A DNA stretch of 64,000 bases from an uncultured Pseudodesulfovibrio sp. (GTDB taxonomy: Bacteria; Desulfobacterota; Desulfovibrionia; Desulfovibrionales; Desulfovibrionaceae): assembly GCF_963664965.1 (NCBI RefSeq), contig NZ_OY761823.1, forward strand, positions 3,056,001 to 3,120,000, in the 5' to 3' direction. Positions 1 through 8,686 of the stretch are shown here, one piece after another. Below the pieces are notes generated by a model. It was not told the origin of the DNA. It saw only the letters and a program-made list of their open reading frames with translations, and did no database searches. Each line of letters opens with the position of its first letter. The first letter of the stretch is position 1. Position numbers and translations under genes: made by a program.

Positions 1-63
1 TTTCGACGAGTACACATCCCACGCCGATTGCGGTTCGTATTCGAGATCGTGTTTCTTGCTCAT
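1..63 (-). CDS. N-terminus of a probable M18-family aminopeptidase (cut by window edge)
   Basis: Only the first 21 codons are inside the window, reading MSKKHDLEYEPQSAWDVYSS and one more residue. The ATG at 63-61 is preceded by an AGGA ribosome-binding sequence and lies 9 bases after the selA stop, so it is probably the third gene of a folC-selA operon. The opening, a charged start followed by SAWDVYSS, resembles the N-terminus of bacterial M18 zinc aminopeptidases, but 21 residues are too few to be sure. The reading frame and translation start are better supported than the identity. Confidence 0.45.
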   Translation of the reverse strand, partial: MSKKHDLEYEPQSAWDVYSSK

Positions 64-72
64 TGCGAATCC

Positions 73-1479
73 TTATTTGCCGAAAGCAGTAAGGGCCTGT
101 CGAAGCGCGACAGCCGCCATCCTGATTTCGGTTGAATTGAGAGTACGGGGATCAATCAGAAAAACATCATCCTCGATACGTGCCACCAACGGCGGATCGG
201 TATCAAGGAGCGCATCCCGCAGATCATCCACGGAAATATCTTTCGGCGACACGGTCACCATGGTTCCGGGCAGGTCGTATTCGGGAAAAGCCCCGCCGCC
301 CACACGGGAAAAACCTTTCTTCATGCCAACAGTTACCTTTTCACCCAGCTCGTCCTTGACGGCATCCACCAGACGCCGCGCCTTGCTCTTGAGCGATTCC
401 TGCGAGGCCGTGACCATCTTGAGCGTCGGCACGGTGCGCCGCGCCACGTCCATGTCGAGGTACAACCGCAAGGTGGCCTCAAGCGCGGCCAGCGTCATCT
501 TGTCGATACGCATGGCGCGGTTGACCGGATTCTTCTTGATGCGGTCAATGTATTCCTTCCGCCCGACGATAACGCCCGCCTGCGGCCCGCCAAGCACCTT
601 GTCGCCGGAAAAAGACACCACGTCCGCGCCCTGTGCCACGACCTGCTGCACCGTGGGTTCACCGAGCAGCCCTTCGCCCGAAAGAGAATACAGCGTGCCG
701 CTGCCAAGGTCTTCGATGACAGGCAGGTTGTACTTGTCGCCAAGCGCCCGCATTTCAGGCAGGGTCACTTCCTTGGTGAACCCGACCACACGGAAATTCG
801 ACGTATGCACCCGCATGAGCGCACCAGTGTCGTCATTGATGGCATTTTCATAGTCATGCACATGCGCCCGATTCGTGGCCCCGACTTCACGCAGGATGGC
901 CCCGGATTTCGTCATCACGTCCGGGATACGGAACGAACCGCCGATCTCCACGAGCTGCCCGCGGGAAACAATCACTTCCTTATCCTTGGCAAGCGTCTCA
1001 AGCATGATGAATACGGCGGCGGCATTATTGTTGACCACGAGCGCGGCTTCGGCCCCGGTGATGTCGCAGAGAATCTGCTCAACGTGGCTGTACCGGCTGC
1101 CCCGCTTTCCCGTAGTGAGATCAAACTCGCAGTTGGAATAATGACCGCATGCCTCGACCACGGCTTCAATCGCGGGCTTGGCGAGCAATGACCGTCCAAG
1201 GTTGGTATGCACGACCACGCCGGTACCGTTCAGTACACGACGGAAATGGGGCCTCGACTGGGAACGGACATACGCCACGAGCCTCGGCATGAGATTGTCG
1301 AGGTGCAGTTGTTTCGGTTCGGTAATGGCCCCGGAGCGAATCTCTTCACGGCAGATATCAAGAAAAGCAGCCGCATGTTCCTTGATGAGCGGACGCGGCA
1401 ATGCGGACAATTCGCTGTCGGAAGAAAGTCCGGCAAGGACCTGATCCATGGACGGCAGATGGCGATACAAAATACTCAT
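73..1479 (-). CDS. selA: L-seryl-tRNA(Sec) selenium transferase
   Basis: SelA is a PLP-dependent enzyme that converts seryl-tRNA(Sec) to selenocysteinyl-tRNA(Sec) using selenophosphate. The 468 residues match the usual family length. The PLP site is visible as SFSGDKVLGGPQAG with the Schiff-base lysine at about residue 294. The upstream block RVLNGTGVVVHTNLGRSLL and the block YSNCEFDLTTGKRGSRY are typical of the family. It starts 9 bases after folC ends, so the two are probably cotranscribed. It implies that the organism makes selenoproteins, as many sulfate reducers do (selenocysteine-containing formate dehydrogenases and hydrogenases). No selB, selD or tRNA-Sec is in the window. Confidence 0.96.
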   Translation of the reverse strand: MSILYRHLPSMDQVLAGLSSDSELSALPRPLIKEHAAAFLDICREEIRSGAITEPKQLHLDNLMPRLVAYVRSQSRPHFRRVLNGTGVVVHTNLGRSLLAKPAIEAVVEACGHYSNCEFDLTTGKRGSRYSHVEQILCDITGAEAALVVNNNAAAVFIMLETLAKDKEVIVSRGQLVEIGGSFRIPDVMTKSGAILREVGATNRAHVHDYENAINDDTGALMRVHTSNFRVVGFTKEVTLPEMRALGDKYNLPVIEDLGSGTLYSLSGEGLLGEPTVQQVVAQGADVVSFSGDKVLGGPQAGVIVGRKEYIDRIKKNPVNRAMRIDKMTLAALEATLRLYLDMDVARRTVPTLKMVTASQESLKSKARRLVDAVKDELGEKVTVGMKKGFSRVGGGAFPEYDLPGTMVTVSPKDISVDDLRDALLDTDPPLVARIEDDVFLIDPRTLNSTEIRMAAVALRQALTAFGK

Positions 1480-1488
1480 AAATATCCT

Positions 1489-2715
1489 TTAATTCGGACT
1501 GAGAAATTCCGGATGAAGGAGATAGAACTCGGAAAGCAGATACAGGGAACCACACACGAGAATCGGCCCCTCGACATCTTCGCAGGCCTCCAGCGCCTGC
1601 TCCATGGACTCCGCGCTCCGGGCAGTTTCACCCAGCAGGCCCGCCAATGTTTCGGCATCGGATGCCCGCTCGTTTTCCATGGACGGGACCAGAATAGGCC
1701 CATCGGTCAGGCCTTGCACCAAAGGCAGCATCGCTGTGCAGTCCTTGTCCTTGAGGCAGGCGAAGACAACGGCTCCCGGCCGGATGTCCTCGGCATGCAA
1801 CGCAGCGGACAGCGCCTCAAGCGCATGACTGTTATGCGCGCCGTCGAGAATGAATGCCTTGCCGCCGAGTTCAATCCACTGCATCCGACCCGGCAGAAAA
1901 GCGGTTTCCAGCCCGAACAGTTCGGCAACGTGTTCGCTCCGTATATCCTTTTCCACGGCATAGTACCGCCACCCGGCAAGAGCAAGGCGAGCGTTAGCCG
2001 ACTGATGAATACCGGGCAGGCCAAGCAGGTCATCCTCAACGGGATCGGCCATGTCCACGGCATACATGAACCGCGCCCCCACGGCCTTGGCCCGGTCCTG
2101 CAACGGGATCAGGGCCTCTGTCACCTGCACGCCAGTGATGACGTGGCTGCCGCCATGGATGGCCCCGGCCTTGTCGCGGGCAATGTCCTTCAAGGTCGGA
2201 CCGAGTATTTTCTCGTGGTCCATGCCGATGGGAGTAAACAGCGTCAGGCACGGCTTGAACACGTTGGTCGCGTCAAATTTCCCGCCCAGTCCGGCTTCCA
2301 TGATCGCGACATCCACTTCCTGCCGCTCAAAGGCAAGCATGGCAAGGCATGTCTGGAATTCGAAATATGTCAGTTCGTCGCCCCCGGGCGTGGAGAGAAT
2401 CTCATTGGCGAGTTCTACCCATAAAGCACGGGGCAACACGGTGCGGTTAACCTGAACACGCTCACGCGGCGAAAGGAAATGCGGCGAGGTGAACAGCCCG
2501 GTCTTGAGTCCATGTGCACGGGCAATGGAACCGAAGAACGTGGAAGTGGACCCCTTGCCGTTGGTGCCTACAACGTGAACCACCGGAATATCGGGCAGTC
2601 CGCGCGCTTTCCAAAAGGCTTCCATGCGCGAAAGGGTCAGGTCCATATGAAACAGGCCGAGCCTGTCCATATACTCTGCAAGTTGGTCATAATCGTTAAA
2701 TTGCGTCACGCCCAT
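1489..2715 (-). CDS. folC: Bifunctional folylpolyglutamate synthase / dihydrofolate synthase
   Basis: FolC is a Mur-ligase-family enzyme that adds glutamate to dihydropteroate or folates using ATP. The 408 residues carry the P-loop VVGTNGKGST at about residues 49-57, the following GLFTSPHFLSPRERVQVN folate-loop segment, MEAGLGGKFDATNV, and the C-terminal-domain motif ILDGAHNSHAL near residue 292. It is the first gene of the minus-strand group folC-selA-aminopeptidase, with a 9-base gap to selA. The pairing of folC and selA has no obvious metabolic logic and is probably simple housekeeping cotranscription. Confidence 0.95.
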   Translation of the reverse strand: MGVTQFNDYDQLAEYMDRLGLFHMDLTLSRMEAFWKARGLPDIPVVHVVGTNGKGSTSTFFGSIARAHGLKTGLFTSPHFLSPRERVQVNRTVLPRALWVELANEILSTPGGDELTYFEFQTCLAMLAFERQEVDVAIMEAGLGGKFDATNVFKPCLTLFTPIGMDHEKILGPTLKDIARDKAGAIHGGSHVITGVQVTEALIPLQDRAKAVGARFMYAVDMADPVEDDLLGLPGIHQSANARLALAGWRYYAVEKDIRSEHVAELFGLETAFLPGRMQWIELGGKAFILDGAHNSHALEALSAALHAEDIRPGAVVFACLKDKDCTAMLPLVQGLTDGPILVPSMENERASDAETLAGLLGETARSAESMEQALEACEDVEGPILVCGSLYLLSEFYLLHPEFLSPN

Positions 2716-2823
2716 CCTTGTATCAGGAACCGCTCTTTCGGAAAACCCCTTGTGTTCACCTGAGATTTAGCCACAAATCCCCTTGACCAATCGCCTCAAC
2801 CTCTATTATCAGGTAGCCCGAGT

Positions 2824-2900
2824 GCGCCAGTAGCTCAGTTGGATAGAGCAATGGCCTTCTAAGCCATCGGCCGAGGGTTCGAATCCTTCCTGGCGCACCA
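2824..2900 (+). tRNA. tRNA-Arg (anticodon TCT)
   Basis: A 77-nt cloverleaf can be folded by hand. The acceptor stem GCGCCAG pairs with CTGGCGC, the D arm is GCTCAGTTGGATAGAGC, the anticodon stem ATGGC/GCCAT carries loop CTTCTAA with anticodon TCT, and the T arm GAGGGTTCGAATCCTTC has the T loop TTCGAAT. The gene encodes its own CCA. It reads arginine AGA codons, and a strong terminator follows within 10 bases. Confidence 0.97.
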
Positions 2901-2909
2901 AAAATTTTT

Positions 2910-2948
2910 AAAGCGGTTACAGTGAAGAGCTGTAACCGCTTTGATTTT
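2910..2948 (+). terminator. Intrinsic terminator after tRNA-Arg
   Basis: A perfect 13-bp inverted repeat (2910-2922 with 2930-2942, AAAGCGGTTACAG and its complement) surrounds a 7-nt loop and is followed by a T-rich tail. The same style of hairpin follows the tRNA-Leu gene (26806) and the tRNA-like fragment at 6074. Confidence 0.85.
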
Positions 2949-3262
2949 GTGTGTAAAAAAAGTACACAGCACACAAACGTCCCGGATTTCAAAATATTCG
3001 GGATTGCTTCGCCGCTGAACGAAGCGACCTTCTTCTGCTTCCAAGACTCACTTCAAAGCCTGTCAAGCCGGATCGACCGACCAAAGCTGGTATTTCACCT
3101 GCTCTGGCCATGCATTTCACCGACATGCTCCCCGCATATGGCAATTCTCCCCCCAGTTACGCTTTCAGGAAAAAAAGAAGCTCTTGACGCTACCCCAGCA
3201 TTATTGGATTCTTATAAGCTGAAAATTCTTTAATCCTGCCATAAAGCCAAACGGAGTGAAGT
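2949..3262. other. Intergenic region upstream of the P-type ATPase
   Basis: About 310 bases between the tRNA-Arg terminator and the ATPase start. No gene is supported. A GGAG-type ribosome-binding site lies at about 3251-3255. An imperfect repeat of ACAAACGTCCCGGAT (near 2975) appears downstream of the ATPase (near 5975). No convincing -35/-10 pair was found. Confidence 0.4.
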
Positions 3263-5965
3263 ATGGAAACGTTACTTGATAAGCACTGGCACCATATGGA
3301 GGCAGCTGAAGTCGCACAATTGCTAGAGACGACACCGGAACGAGGACTCGACCAATTTGAATCAGAGCGACGCCTCAACTACTTCGGCAAGAACGTTATC
3401 ACGGGAAAGAGAGCGAAAACGGGGCTTGAACGGTTTTTCCTGCAATTTCATCAACCGCTTGTTTATATCCTGATAGCCGCAGGTCTTGTGACAGCCTATC
3501 TGGGCGAATGGGTTGACTCTCTCGTCATTCTTGGCGTTGTCCTGGTTAATGCGATCGTGGGCTATATCCAGGAATCCAAAGCGGCCAAAGCGCTCGATTC
3601 CCTCTCTTCCAGCATGAGCACAGAGGCCACTATCATTCGCACAGGAAAGACCACGAAGGTCCCGACTTCCCAACTCGTCCCCGGCGATGTTGTTATTCTT
3701 CGCTCAGGCGACAAGGTCCCGGCAGACCTGCGGATTCTTTCATTCAAGGAATTGCGTATTGACGAATCAACACTCACAGGCGAGTCCCTGCCGGTCGATA
3801 AGAGTTCAAACACCCTGACCCCAGAGACGGTATTGGCCGAGCGCTACAATATGGCCTACGCGGGAACCCTGGTCAGCTTTGGGCAAGGCAAAGGCGTTAT
3901 TGTGTCCACTGGAAACAAAACGGAAATCGGACGCATCTCCGGCTTGATCGACTCGGCCGACGAACTCGACACCCCGCTGACGCAAAAGATCACCCGTTTC
4001 AGCCACATGCTTTTGATAGCAATTATCGCGCTGGCTTCAGCCTCCTTTGTTCTCGGCCTTCTTCGAGATGAACCCATAAACGAGATATTCATGGCAGCCG
4101 TAGCACTTGCCGTAGGTGCGATCCCCGAAGGCCTCCCCGCTGCCGTGACAATCATCCTTGCGCTCGGAGTTTCCAGAATGGCTTCAAGAAAGGCCATCGT
4201 AAGAAAACTCCCTGCCGTGGAGACGCTGGGCGGAACCACTGTCATCTGCTCTGACAAGACCGGCACGCTCACGGAAAACCAAATGACGGTTCAGGCCATT
4301 TCAAGCGGTGGAATACAATATTCCGTTACGGGAACCGGATACGGCTTCGAGGGCGAGGTCCTCGACAGCGACGGCAATATTCCAAAGAACGCTGCGCTTG
4401 AAGAAAATTTCCGAGCAGGCCTCCTGTGTAATGATGCACGCATTGTGCAAAGAGAAGGTCGCCCCGGAGTGGAAGGAGACCCAACGGAAGGAGCCCTCAT
4501 CGTCTCCGCCCGAAAATTTGGCCTGCAAACAGCCCAGGAAAAGGCCACTTTCAATCGCATTGACGAATTGCCATTTGAGTCCGAGTGGCAATATATGGCT
4601 ACCCTGCATGAAAACGGTGACTCCAGAATCGTGTATCTGAAGGGTGCGGTTGAAAAGGTCATCCAATGCTGTATGGATTCCATGCTTGCTTCCGGGGAGA
4701 CAGGTTCGCTGGATGTGGAAGCAATTACCAAGGTTCAGCATGAAATGGCTTCCAAAGGAATGCGCGTGCTGGCTTTTGCCCGGAAAGATTTGTCCGCTGA
4801 CGGCGAACTGGTGCGCTCGGACGCCTGCATGGGAATGACCTTCGTGGGACTTCAAGGAATGATCGACCCTCCCAGAGAAGAAGCCAAAATGGCGATTGAG
4901 GCTTGTCAGGACGCCGGTGTCAAAGTCAAGATGATTACTGGAGATCATGCCCTCACGGCGGAAGCGATCGGACTCAGGCTCGGTTTGCGCGGCGGAGACT
5001 GCAGCATCGGAGAGGATTGCCCTGTCATGACCGGCAACGAAATAGCGGAGCTGAGCGATTCGGAGCTCATCGAAAAGGCCCCGGGCATCCCGGTCTTCGC
5101 ACGAGTCTCCCCGGAACAGAAACTTCGACTGGTCATGGCCCTTCAGAAGAACGGAGAAGTCTGCGCCATGACCGGAGATGGCGTAAATGACGCACCGGCG
5201 CTCAAGCAAGCGGACATTGGCGTTGCCATGGGCATCACCGGCACCGAAGTGGCCAAGGAAGCTGCGGATATGGTTCTGACGGACGACAATTTCGCGACGA
5301 TTGAAGCCGCAGTAGAGGAAGGCCGCGGCGTTTTTGCCAATCTGGTGAAGTTTATTGCATGGACGCTCCCCACCAATGCGGGAGAGGGGTTGGTGATCCT
5401 GGCAGCCATCCTGTTCGGCGCCACCCTGCCGATTGTTCCCGTTCAGATCCTCTGGATTAACATGACCACGGCAGCCTGCCTGGGCATGATGCTGGCCTTT
5501 GAACCAAAAGAACCCGGCATCATGGATCAGCCTCCCCGTGACCCATCGCGCCCCATACTGGACAAGCTCATTCTCCGCAGGATCGGCATTGTCAGCGCCA
5601 TGTTGTTGATCTGCGCTTTCGGCCTCTTCAAGTGGGAGCTCATGAACGGGGCAAGCATTGAAAAAGCCCGGACCATGGCTGTAAACGCCTTCGTCGTTAT
5701 TGAAGCCTTTTATCTGTTCAATGCGAGGTCATTCAGCCGATCGCCGTTCGAGCTGGGCTTCACTTCCAACACATGGATAATAGGCGGCTTTGTAACCATG
5801 ATGTTACTGCAATGCCTGTTCACGTATGTCCCCGTAATGAACACGCTGTTCGCAAGCGCTCCTATCGACCTGTTGGATTGGACCAAGATACTGGCCTGCG
5901 GTCTCATTGTTTACGGGATTGTTGAGTATGACAAAAAAAGAAGCACCCCTGCTGATAAAAAGTAG
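3263..5965 (+). CDS. Cation-transporting P-type ATPase (type II)
   Basis: A 900-residue membrane pump of the P-type superfamily. In order it has an N-terminal cation-ATPase domain, the actuator loop LTGESLPVDK, the M4 segment VGAIPEGLPAAVTIILALG, the phosphorylation motif CSDKTGTLTE with Asp331, the nucleotide-binding domain, VKMITGDH, the hinge MTGDGVNDAPALKQADIGVAMG, and a C-terminal group of membrane helices. The PEGLP motif places it among type II pumps (Ca, Na/K, Mg-type). In M6 it reads LWINMTTAACLG, where Ca-ATPases have NLVTDGLPA, so the calcium-binding Asp is absent and calcium specificity should not be assumed. GGAGTG precedes the ATG. It stands alone between a tRNA and a tRNA-like remnant. 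Confidence 0.93.
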   Translation: METLLDKHWHHMEAAEVAQLLETTPERGLDQFESERRLNYFGKNVITGKRAKTGLERFFLQFHQPLVYILIAAGLVTAYLGEWVDSLVILGVVLVNAIVGYIQESKAAKALDSLSSSMSTEATIIRTGKTTKVPTSQLVPGDVVILRSGDKVPADLRILSFKELRIDESTLTGESLPVDKSSNTLTPETVLAERYNMAYAGTLVSFGQGKGVIVSTGNKTEIGRISGLIDSADELDTPLTQKITRFSHMLLIAIIALASASFVLGLLRDEPINEIFMAAVALAVGAIPEGLPAAVTIILALGVSRMASRKAIVRKLPAVETLGGTTVICSDKTGTLTENQMTVQAISSGGIQYSVTGTGYGFEGEVLDSDGNIPKNAALEENFRAGLLCNDARIVQREGRPGVEGDPTEGALIVSARKFGLQTAQEKATFNRIDELPFESEWQYMATLHENGDSRIVYLKGAVEKVIQCCMDSMLASGETGSLDVEAITKVQHEMASKGMRVLAFARKDLSADGELVRSDACMGMTFVGLQGMIDPPREEAKMAIEACQDAGVKVKMITGDHALTAEAIGLRLGLRGGDCSIGEDCPVMTGNEIAELSDSELIEKAPGIPVFARVSPEQKLRLVMALQKNGEVCAMTGDGVNDAPALKQADIGVAMGITGTEVAKEAADMVLTDDNFATIEAAVEEGRGVFANLVKFIAWTLPTNAGEGLVILAAILFGATLPIVPVQILWINMTTAACLGMMLAFEPKEPGIMDQPPRDPSRPILDKLILRRIGIVSAMLLICAFGLFKWELMNGASIEKARTMAVNAFVVIEAFYLFNARSFSRSPFELGFTSNTWIIGGFVTMMLLQCLFTYVPVMNTLFASAPIDLLDWTKILACGLIVYGIVEYDKKRSTPADKK

Positions 5966-6073
5966 CATCGACCACAAAACGTCCCGAATCCAGTGCGTGC
6001 GATACGTAAGAGTAACGAATCAACCATGTAATATACCCAACCCCAGCACGTACCAGCCCTCTTCCAAACCGAC

Positions 6074-6102
6074 GGGAGGGGGCGAATCCCCTCTGGGCAC
6101 CA
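6074..6102 (+). other. tRNA 3'-end-like remnant (T arm plus CACCA)
   Basis: The segment forms a T-arm-like hairpin, GAGGGG with CCCCTC around GCGAAT, followed directly by TGGGCACCA, which looks like the 3' strand of an acceptor stem with discriminator and CCA. No matching 5' half (D arm, anticodon arm) can be found upstream and the T loop lacks the TTC, so it is not a functional tRNA. It is followed by the same kind of terminator as the true tRNAs here. It could be a decayed tRNA or a mark left by integration. Confidence 0.35.
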
Positions 6103-6110
6103 CTTATTTC

Positions 6111-6150
6111 AAGCGGTTGCAATGTTACACTGCAACCGCTTTGGTTTTTT
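6111..6150 (+). terminator. Intrinsic terminator (tRNA-type) downstream of the P-type ATPase
   Basis: Stem AAGCGGTTGCA (6111-6121) pairs with 6131-6141 around a 9-nt loop and is followed by TTGGTTTTTT. It closely resembles the terminator after tRNA-Arg at 2910. It probably ends transcription of the ATPase gene. The rest of 5966-6426 contains no gene that I can support. Confidence 0.8.
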
Positions 6151-6353
6151 ATAACAAAAGTAAAGGAAGCGTATATCTTAACCGTATTCGAAACCTTCAG
6201 ATGTGTTTGCCACACACCATATCAAAAAGTAACCCACGGCCAGCCCAGCCCATAAACACAATAACTTGATAATATTTTAGTTATTGTAGAAATACTGACA
6301 CGATTTCATCAATGTGACCTGCTTATGCGACCGGGGCCACTTCCAAATCAGTA

Positions 6354-6398
6354 TTAAAAAAGAAAAGCGCCTGTCCCTCAGAAGAGAAACAGGCGCTT
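6354..6398 (-). terminator. Terminator of the RRM gene
   Basis: On the minus strand a 10-bp stem (AAGCGCCTGT at 6365-6374 with 6389-6398) is followed by a run of Ts (6366 down to 6355, interrupted once). It lies 29 bases after the stop codon of the RNA-binding protein gene. Confidence 0.85.
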
Positions 6399-6426
6399 AA
6401 TGCCGATTAGGGCTTAAATCAAAGAA

Positions 6427-6690
6427 CTACCAGCGGGGGCGTTCTTCGCGGGGCTTGGCTTCGTTGACCTTGATGTTACGGCCACCCATATCTTTGCCAT
6501 CGAGAGAGTCAATAGCTTCACGAGCGCCGTTGTCATCCATTTCAACAAAACCAAAACCACGGGGACGGCCGGTTTCACGGTCCTCGATCAGTTTGACAGA
6601 AGTAACTTCGCCAAAAGCTTCAAAAGCTGCGCGTACTTCGTCTTCAGTAGTGGACCAGGACAGATTGCCGACATAAAGATTCTTAGACAT
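6427..6690 (-). CDS. RRM-type RNA-binding protein
   Basis: An 87-residue single RNA-recognition-motif protein. RNP2 is LYVGNL (5-10) and RNP1 is RGFGFVEM (44-51), with the aromatic residues that stack on RNA present. The short tail is rich in Arg, Glu and Pro (KPREERPRW). Small solo RRM proteins of this size occur in cyanobacteria and deltaproteobacteria, where some are cold-induced or bind mRNA; the target here is unknown. GGAGAA lies 8-13 bases before the ATG. The gene has its own terminator and a leader with a second terminator-like hairpin (6733-6772), so its expression may be controlled by attenuation. Confidence 0.93.
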   Translation of the reverse strand: MSKNLYVGNLSWSTTEDEVRAAFEAFGEVTSVKLIEDRETGRPRGFGFVEMDDNGAREAIDSLDGKDMGGRNIKVNEAKPREERPRW

Positions 6691-6732
6691 TCAAAATTCT
6701 CCAAAAAGTGATAATGTATAGCGCCCATGCGC

Positions 6733-6841
6733 AAAAAAAAGGAGCCGTGTACAAGATGCGTACACGGCTCCTCGATAGACTTGTTCAAATTCAAACCAGC
6801 GCTAGTCACAGTAAGACCGCGCCTTCACGGGTGCGGCTGGT
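6733..6841 (-). promoter_or_regulatory. Structured leader with attenuator-like hairpin upstream of the RRM gene
   Basis: Read on the minus strand, a perfect 13-bp stem (6760-6772 with 6740-6752, AGGAGCCGTGTAC, loop of 7) is followed by eight Ts (6740-6733), a textbook intrinsic terminator. It ends about 40 bases before the RRM start codon and no minus-strand gene lies upstream of it. Further upstream, AACCAGC (6794-6800) can pair with GCTGGT (6836-6841) around a GC-rich core. This arrangement, a structured element, then a terminator, then an ORF, fits a transcription attenuator or riboregulator. It could instead be a short independent RNA. I do not recognise a known riboswitch class. Confidence 0.55.
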
Positions 6842-7170
6842 GTTGAGATGTTTAATTGTTCATTTCCGAAGACAAGTCAAGCGATATTATCATGCAAAAT
6901 AAAAATACATGTTCTATTTTAGCCCAATCGTCAGCTTTATGTAAAAAACAAACAACAAATCGGACAAATAACTGCCCTAATTAATTCACTCAATTAATAA
7001 TTTTTGAATATTTGACATCTGTATGAAATAAAATTCAATTTTAAAAAAATATTACCTTTTACCTGTGCAAATCTCATTTACAGAGTATGGTGGGCTACCA
7101 AGGCAGACCTTATTTAGAACAATTTTCATGGCAAAACCATCAACGACGACAAACATCACACGGAGAACTC

Positions 7171-7389
7171 ATGAGCTCAAAAAGAGAACTCAAATATAAA
7201 AAATGGATGGAGCGATTCCTTGAACTGACCAAGAGCCGCAAGCATACACAGAAAAAGGCCTATGCGATCATAGCCAAAGAAGAGACGCGGGATAGGGACG
7301 GCAAGCGTCCAACGGCCATCGTTGTTGAACGGGCCATCAAGAGCATGAAAAAACAAAGCAAAAAAGAACAGGACATATCGTCAACATAA
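7171..7389 (+). CDS. Small basic protein of unknown function
   Basis: A 72-residue, strongly basic protein starting MSSKRELKYKKWMERF and ending KKQSKKEQDISST. I prefer the ATG at 7171 because GGAG lies 6-9 bases upstream; an in-frame upstream ATG at 7087 has no such site and would add 28 unconvincing residues. The middle could form two helices (KAYAIIAKE and AIVVERAIKSM), which would be compatible with nucleic-acid binding, but no family is recognised. It follows about 200 bases of very AT-rich DNA and stands alone between the RRM gene and the convergent dctM gene. Confidence 0.6.
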   Translation: MSSKRELKYKKWMERFLELTKSRKHTQKKAYAIIAKEETRDRDGKRPTAIVVERAIKSMKKQSKKEQDISST

Positions 7390-7408
7390 CAAGAAATATC
7401 CACTCCCA

Positions 7409-8686
7409 TCACCGGATCAGCCAGAGCGACAGCCACGGCCAGTATGTTATGATGACGACCGAGAATGCCAGAATGAAGAAGAACGGCAAGGTCGATCTGT
7501 AGAGAGTCAGGACCGGTTTCTCGAAGCGGTAACTGGCGATGAACAGGTTCATGCCGATGGGCGGGGTGATGTAGCCGATCTGCATGTTGGCGAGAAAGAT
7601 GATCCCGAGGTGGGCGGGATGGACACCATAGCCTGCGGCGACCGGCAGTATCAACGGAACGATCAGCACTAAAGCGGAAAAGATATCCAGAATCGCTCCG
7701 AGACCGAGCAGGAAACAGTTCAGCAGAATCAGGAACGTCAGCCTGCTGTCGATATGAGCGCGGACGAATTCGAACAACCGTTCGGGCACACCGGCATCGA
7801 TCATGGCCGTGGTGGATGCCATGGACACCCCCAGAATAATCAGCACGCCGCCGACCAGCAGCATGGACTTTCGCATGATCGCAGGAAGTTCCTTCAACTT
7901 TACCTCGCGCAGGATGAAAATCTCAACAATGATGACATACAGGGCGGTCACTGCCGCGGCCTCGGAAACCGCAAAGAAGCCGCTGTAAATTCCGCCCAGC
8001 ACCACGATGGGCAATGGTATTTCCCAGAAGCTCTCCCGCACCGCCGCCCTGACCTTTGCCCATGAAAACGACTTGAACGAACTACGGTTATGCCGATTGA
8101 CCCACAGGCTCCACATCGAAAGCAGAACAAGCATGAGTATCCCCGGCAGGATTCCGGCCCGGAACAGGGCATCAATGCTGACCATCTCTTCGGTCCCGGA
8201 TTGCTGCGCCACGATGCCATACAGAATGAGAGGCAGGGACGGCGCAAACAGCAGGCCGAGACTGCCGGATGTGGTAATCAACCCAAGGTTGAACTTGTCG
8301 TCATAACCGGCTTCGGTCAGGGCCGGATACAAGACCGCACCCAAAGCGATGATAGTCACTCCGGACGCACCGGTGAATGCCGTGAAAAAGGCGCAGGAAG
8401 CCAGAGAAACGACCGCCAAACCTCCGGGCATCCACCCGAGCAGCGCCTGACTGAGACGAACCAGACGACCGGGAGCCCCGCTCTCGCTCACCAGATATCC
8501 GGCAAAGGTAAACAACGGTATGGCAAGGAGCACCGGCATCTCGGCCAGACGAAAAACCTCGATAGCCAGAACGGTCGGATCAATGCCAGCCAGATGAAAA
8601 CTCAGCATGGCCCCAGCCGCGATAACGGCGAACAGGGGCGCTCCCAGCAGCGCGAGCAAGGCAAAAATGACGCCGAACACTATCAT
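7409..8686 (-). CDS. dctM: TRAP transporter large permease (DctM family)
   Basis: A 425-residue integral membrane protein with about 12 hydrophobic segments, the normal size for the large TRAP permease, which carries the sodium-driven transport path. Characteristic stretches include AIPLFTFAGYLVSESG, ASCAFFTAFTGASGVTIIALG and the C-terminal IGYITPPIGMNLFIASYRF, which belongs to the family's second substrate/ion-binding repeat. Its ATG overlaps the dctQ stop by 4 bases (ATGA), so translation is coupled. It is the last gene of tatT-dctP-dctQ-dctM. The substrate is unknown; TRAP systems usually carry organic acids. Confidence 0.95.
   Translation of the reverse strand: MIVFGVIFALLALLGAPLFAVIAAGAMLSFHLAGIDPTVLAIEVFRLAEMPVLLAIPLFTFAGYLVSESGAPGRLVRLSQALLGWMPGGLAVVSLASCAFFTAFTGASGVTIIALGAVLYPALTEAGYDDKFNLGLITTSGSLGLLFAPSLPLILYGIVAQQSGTEEMVSIDALFRAGILPGILMLVLLSMWSLWVNRHNRSSFKSFSWAKVRAAVRESFWEIPLPIVVLGGIYSGFFAVSEAAAVTALYVIIVEIFILREVKLKELPAIMRKSMLLVGGVLIILGVSMASTTAMIDAGVPERLFEFVRAHIDSRLTFLILLNCFLLGLGAILDIFSALVLIVPLILPVAAGYGVHPAHLGIIFLANMQIGYITPPIGMNLFIASYRFEKPVLTLYRSTLPFFFILAFSVVIITYWPWLSLWLIR

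Noticed and set aside
2859..3044. Small minus-strand frame with CARKDSNPRP
   Set aside because: This peptide is the well-known artefact of translating a tRNA T arm; it overlaps tRNA-Arg.
2824..6150. An integrated element between tRNA-Arg and the tRNA-like remnant
   Set aside because: There is no integrase, and the two ends are not identical repeats; only the remnant itself is reported, with low weight.
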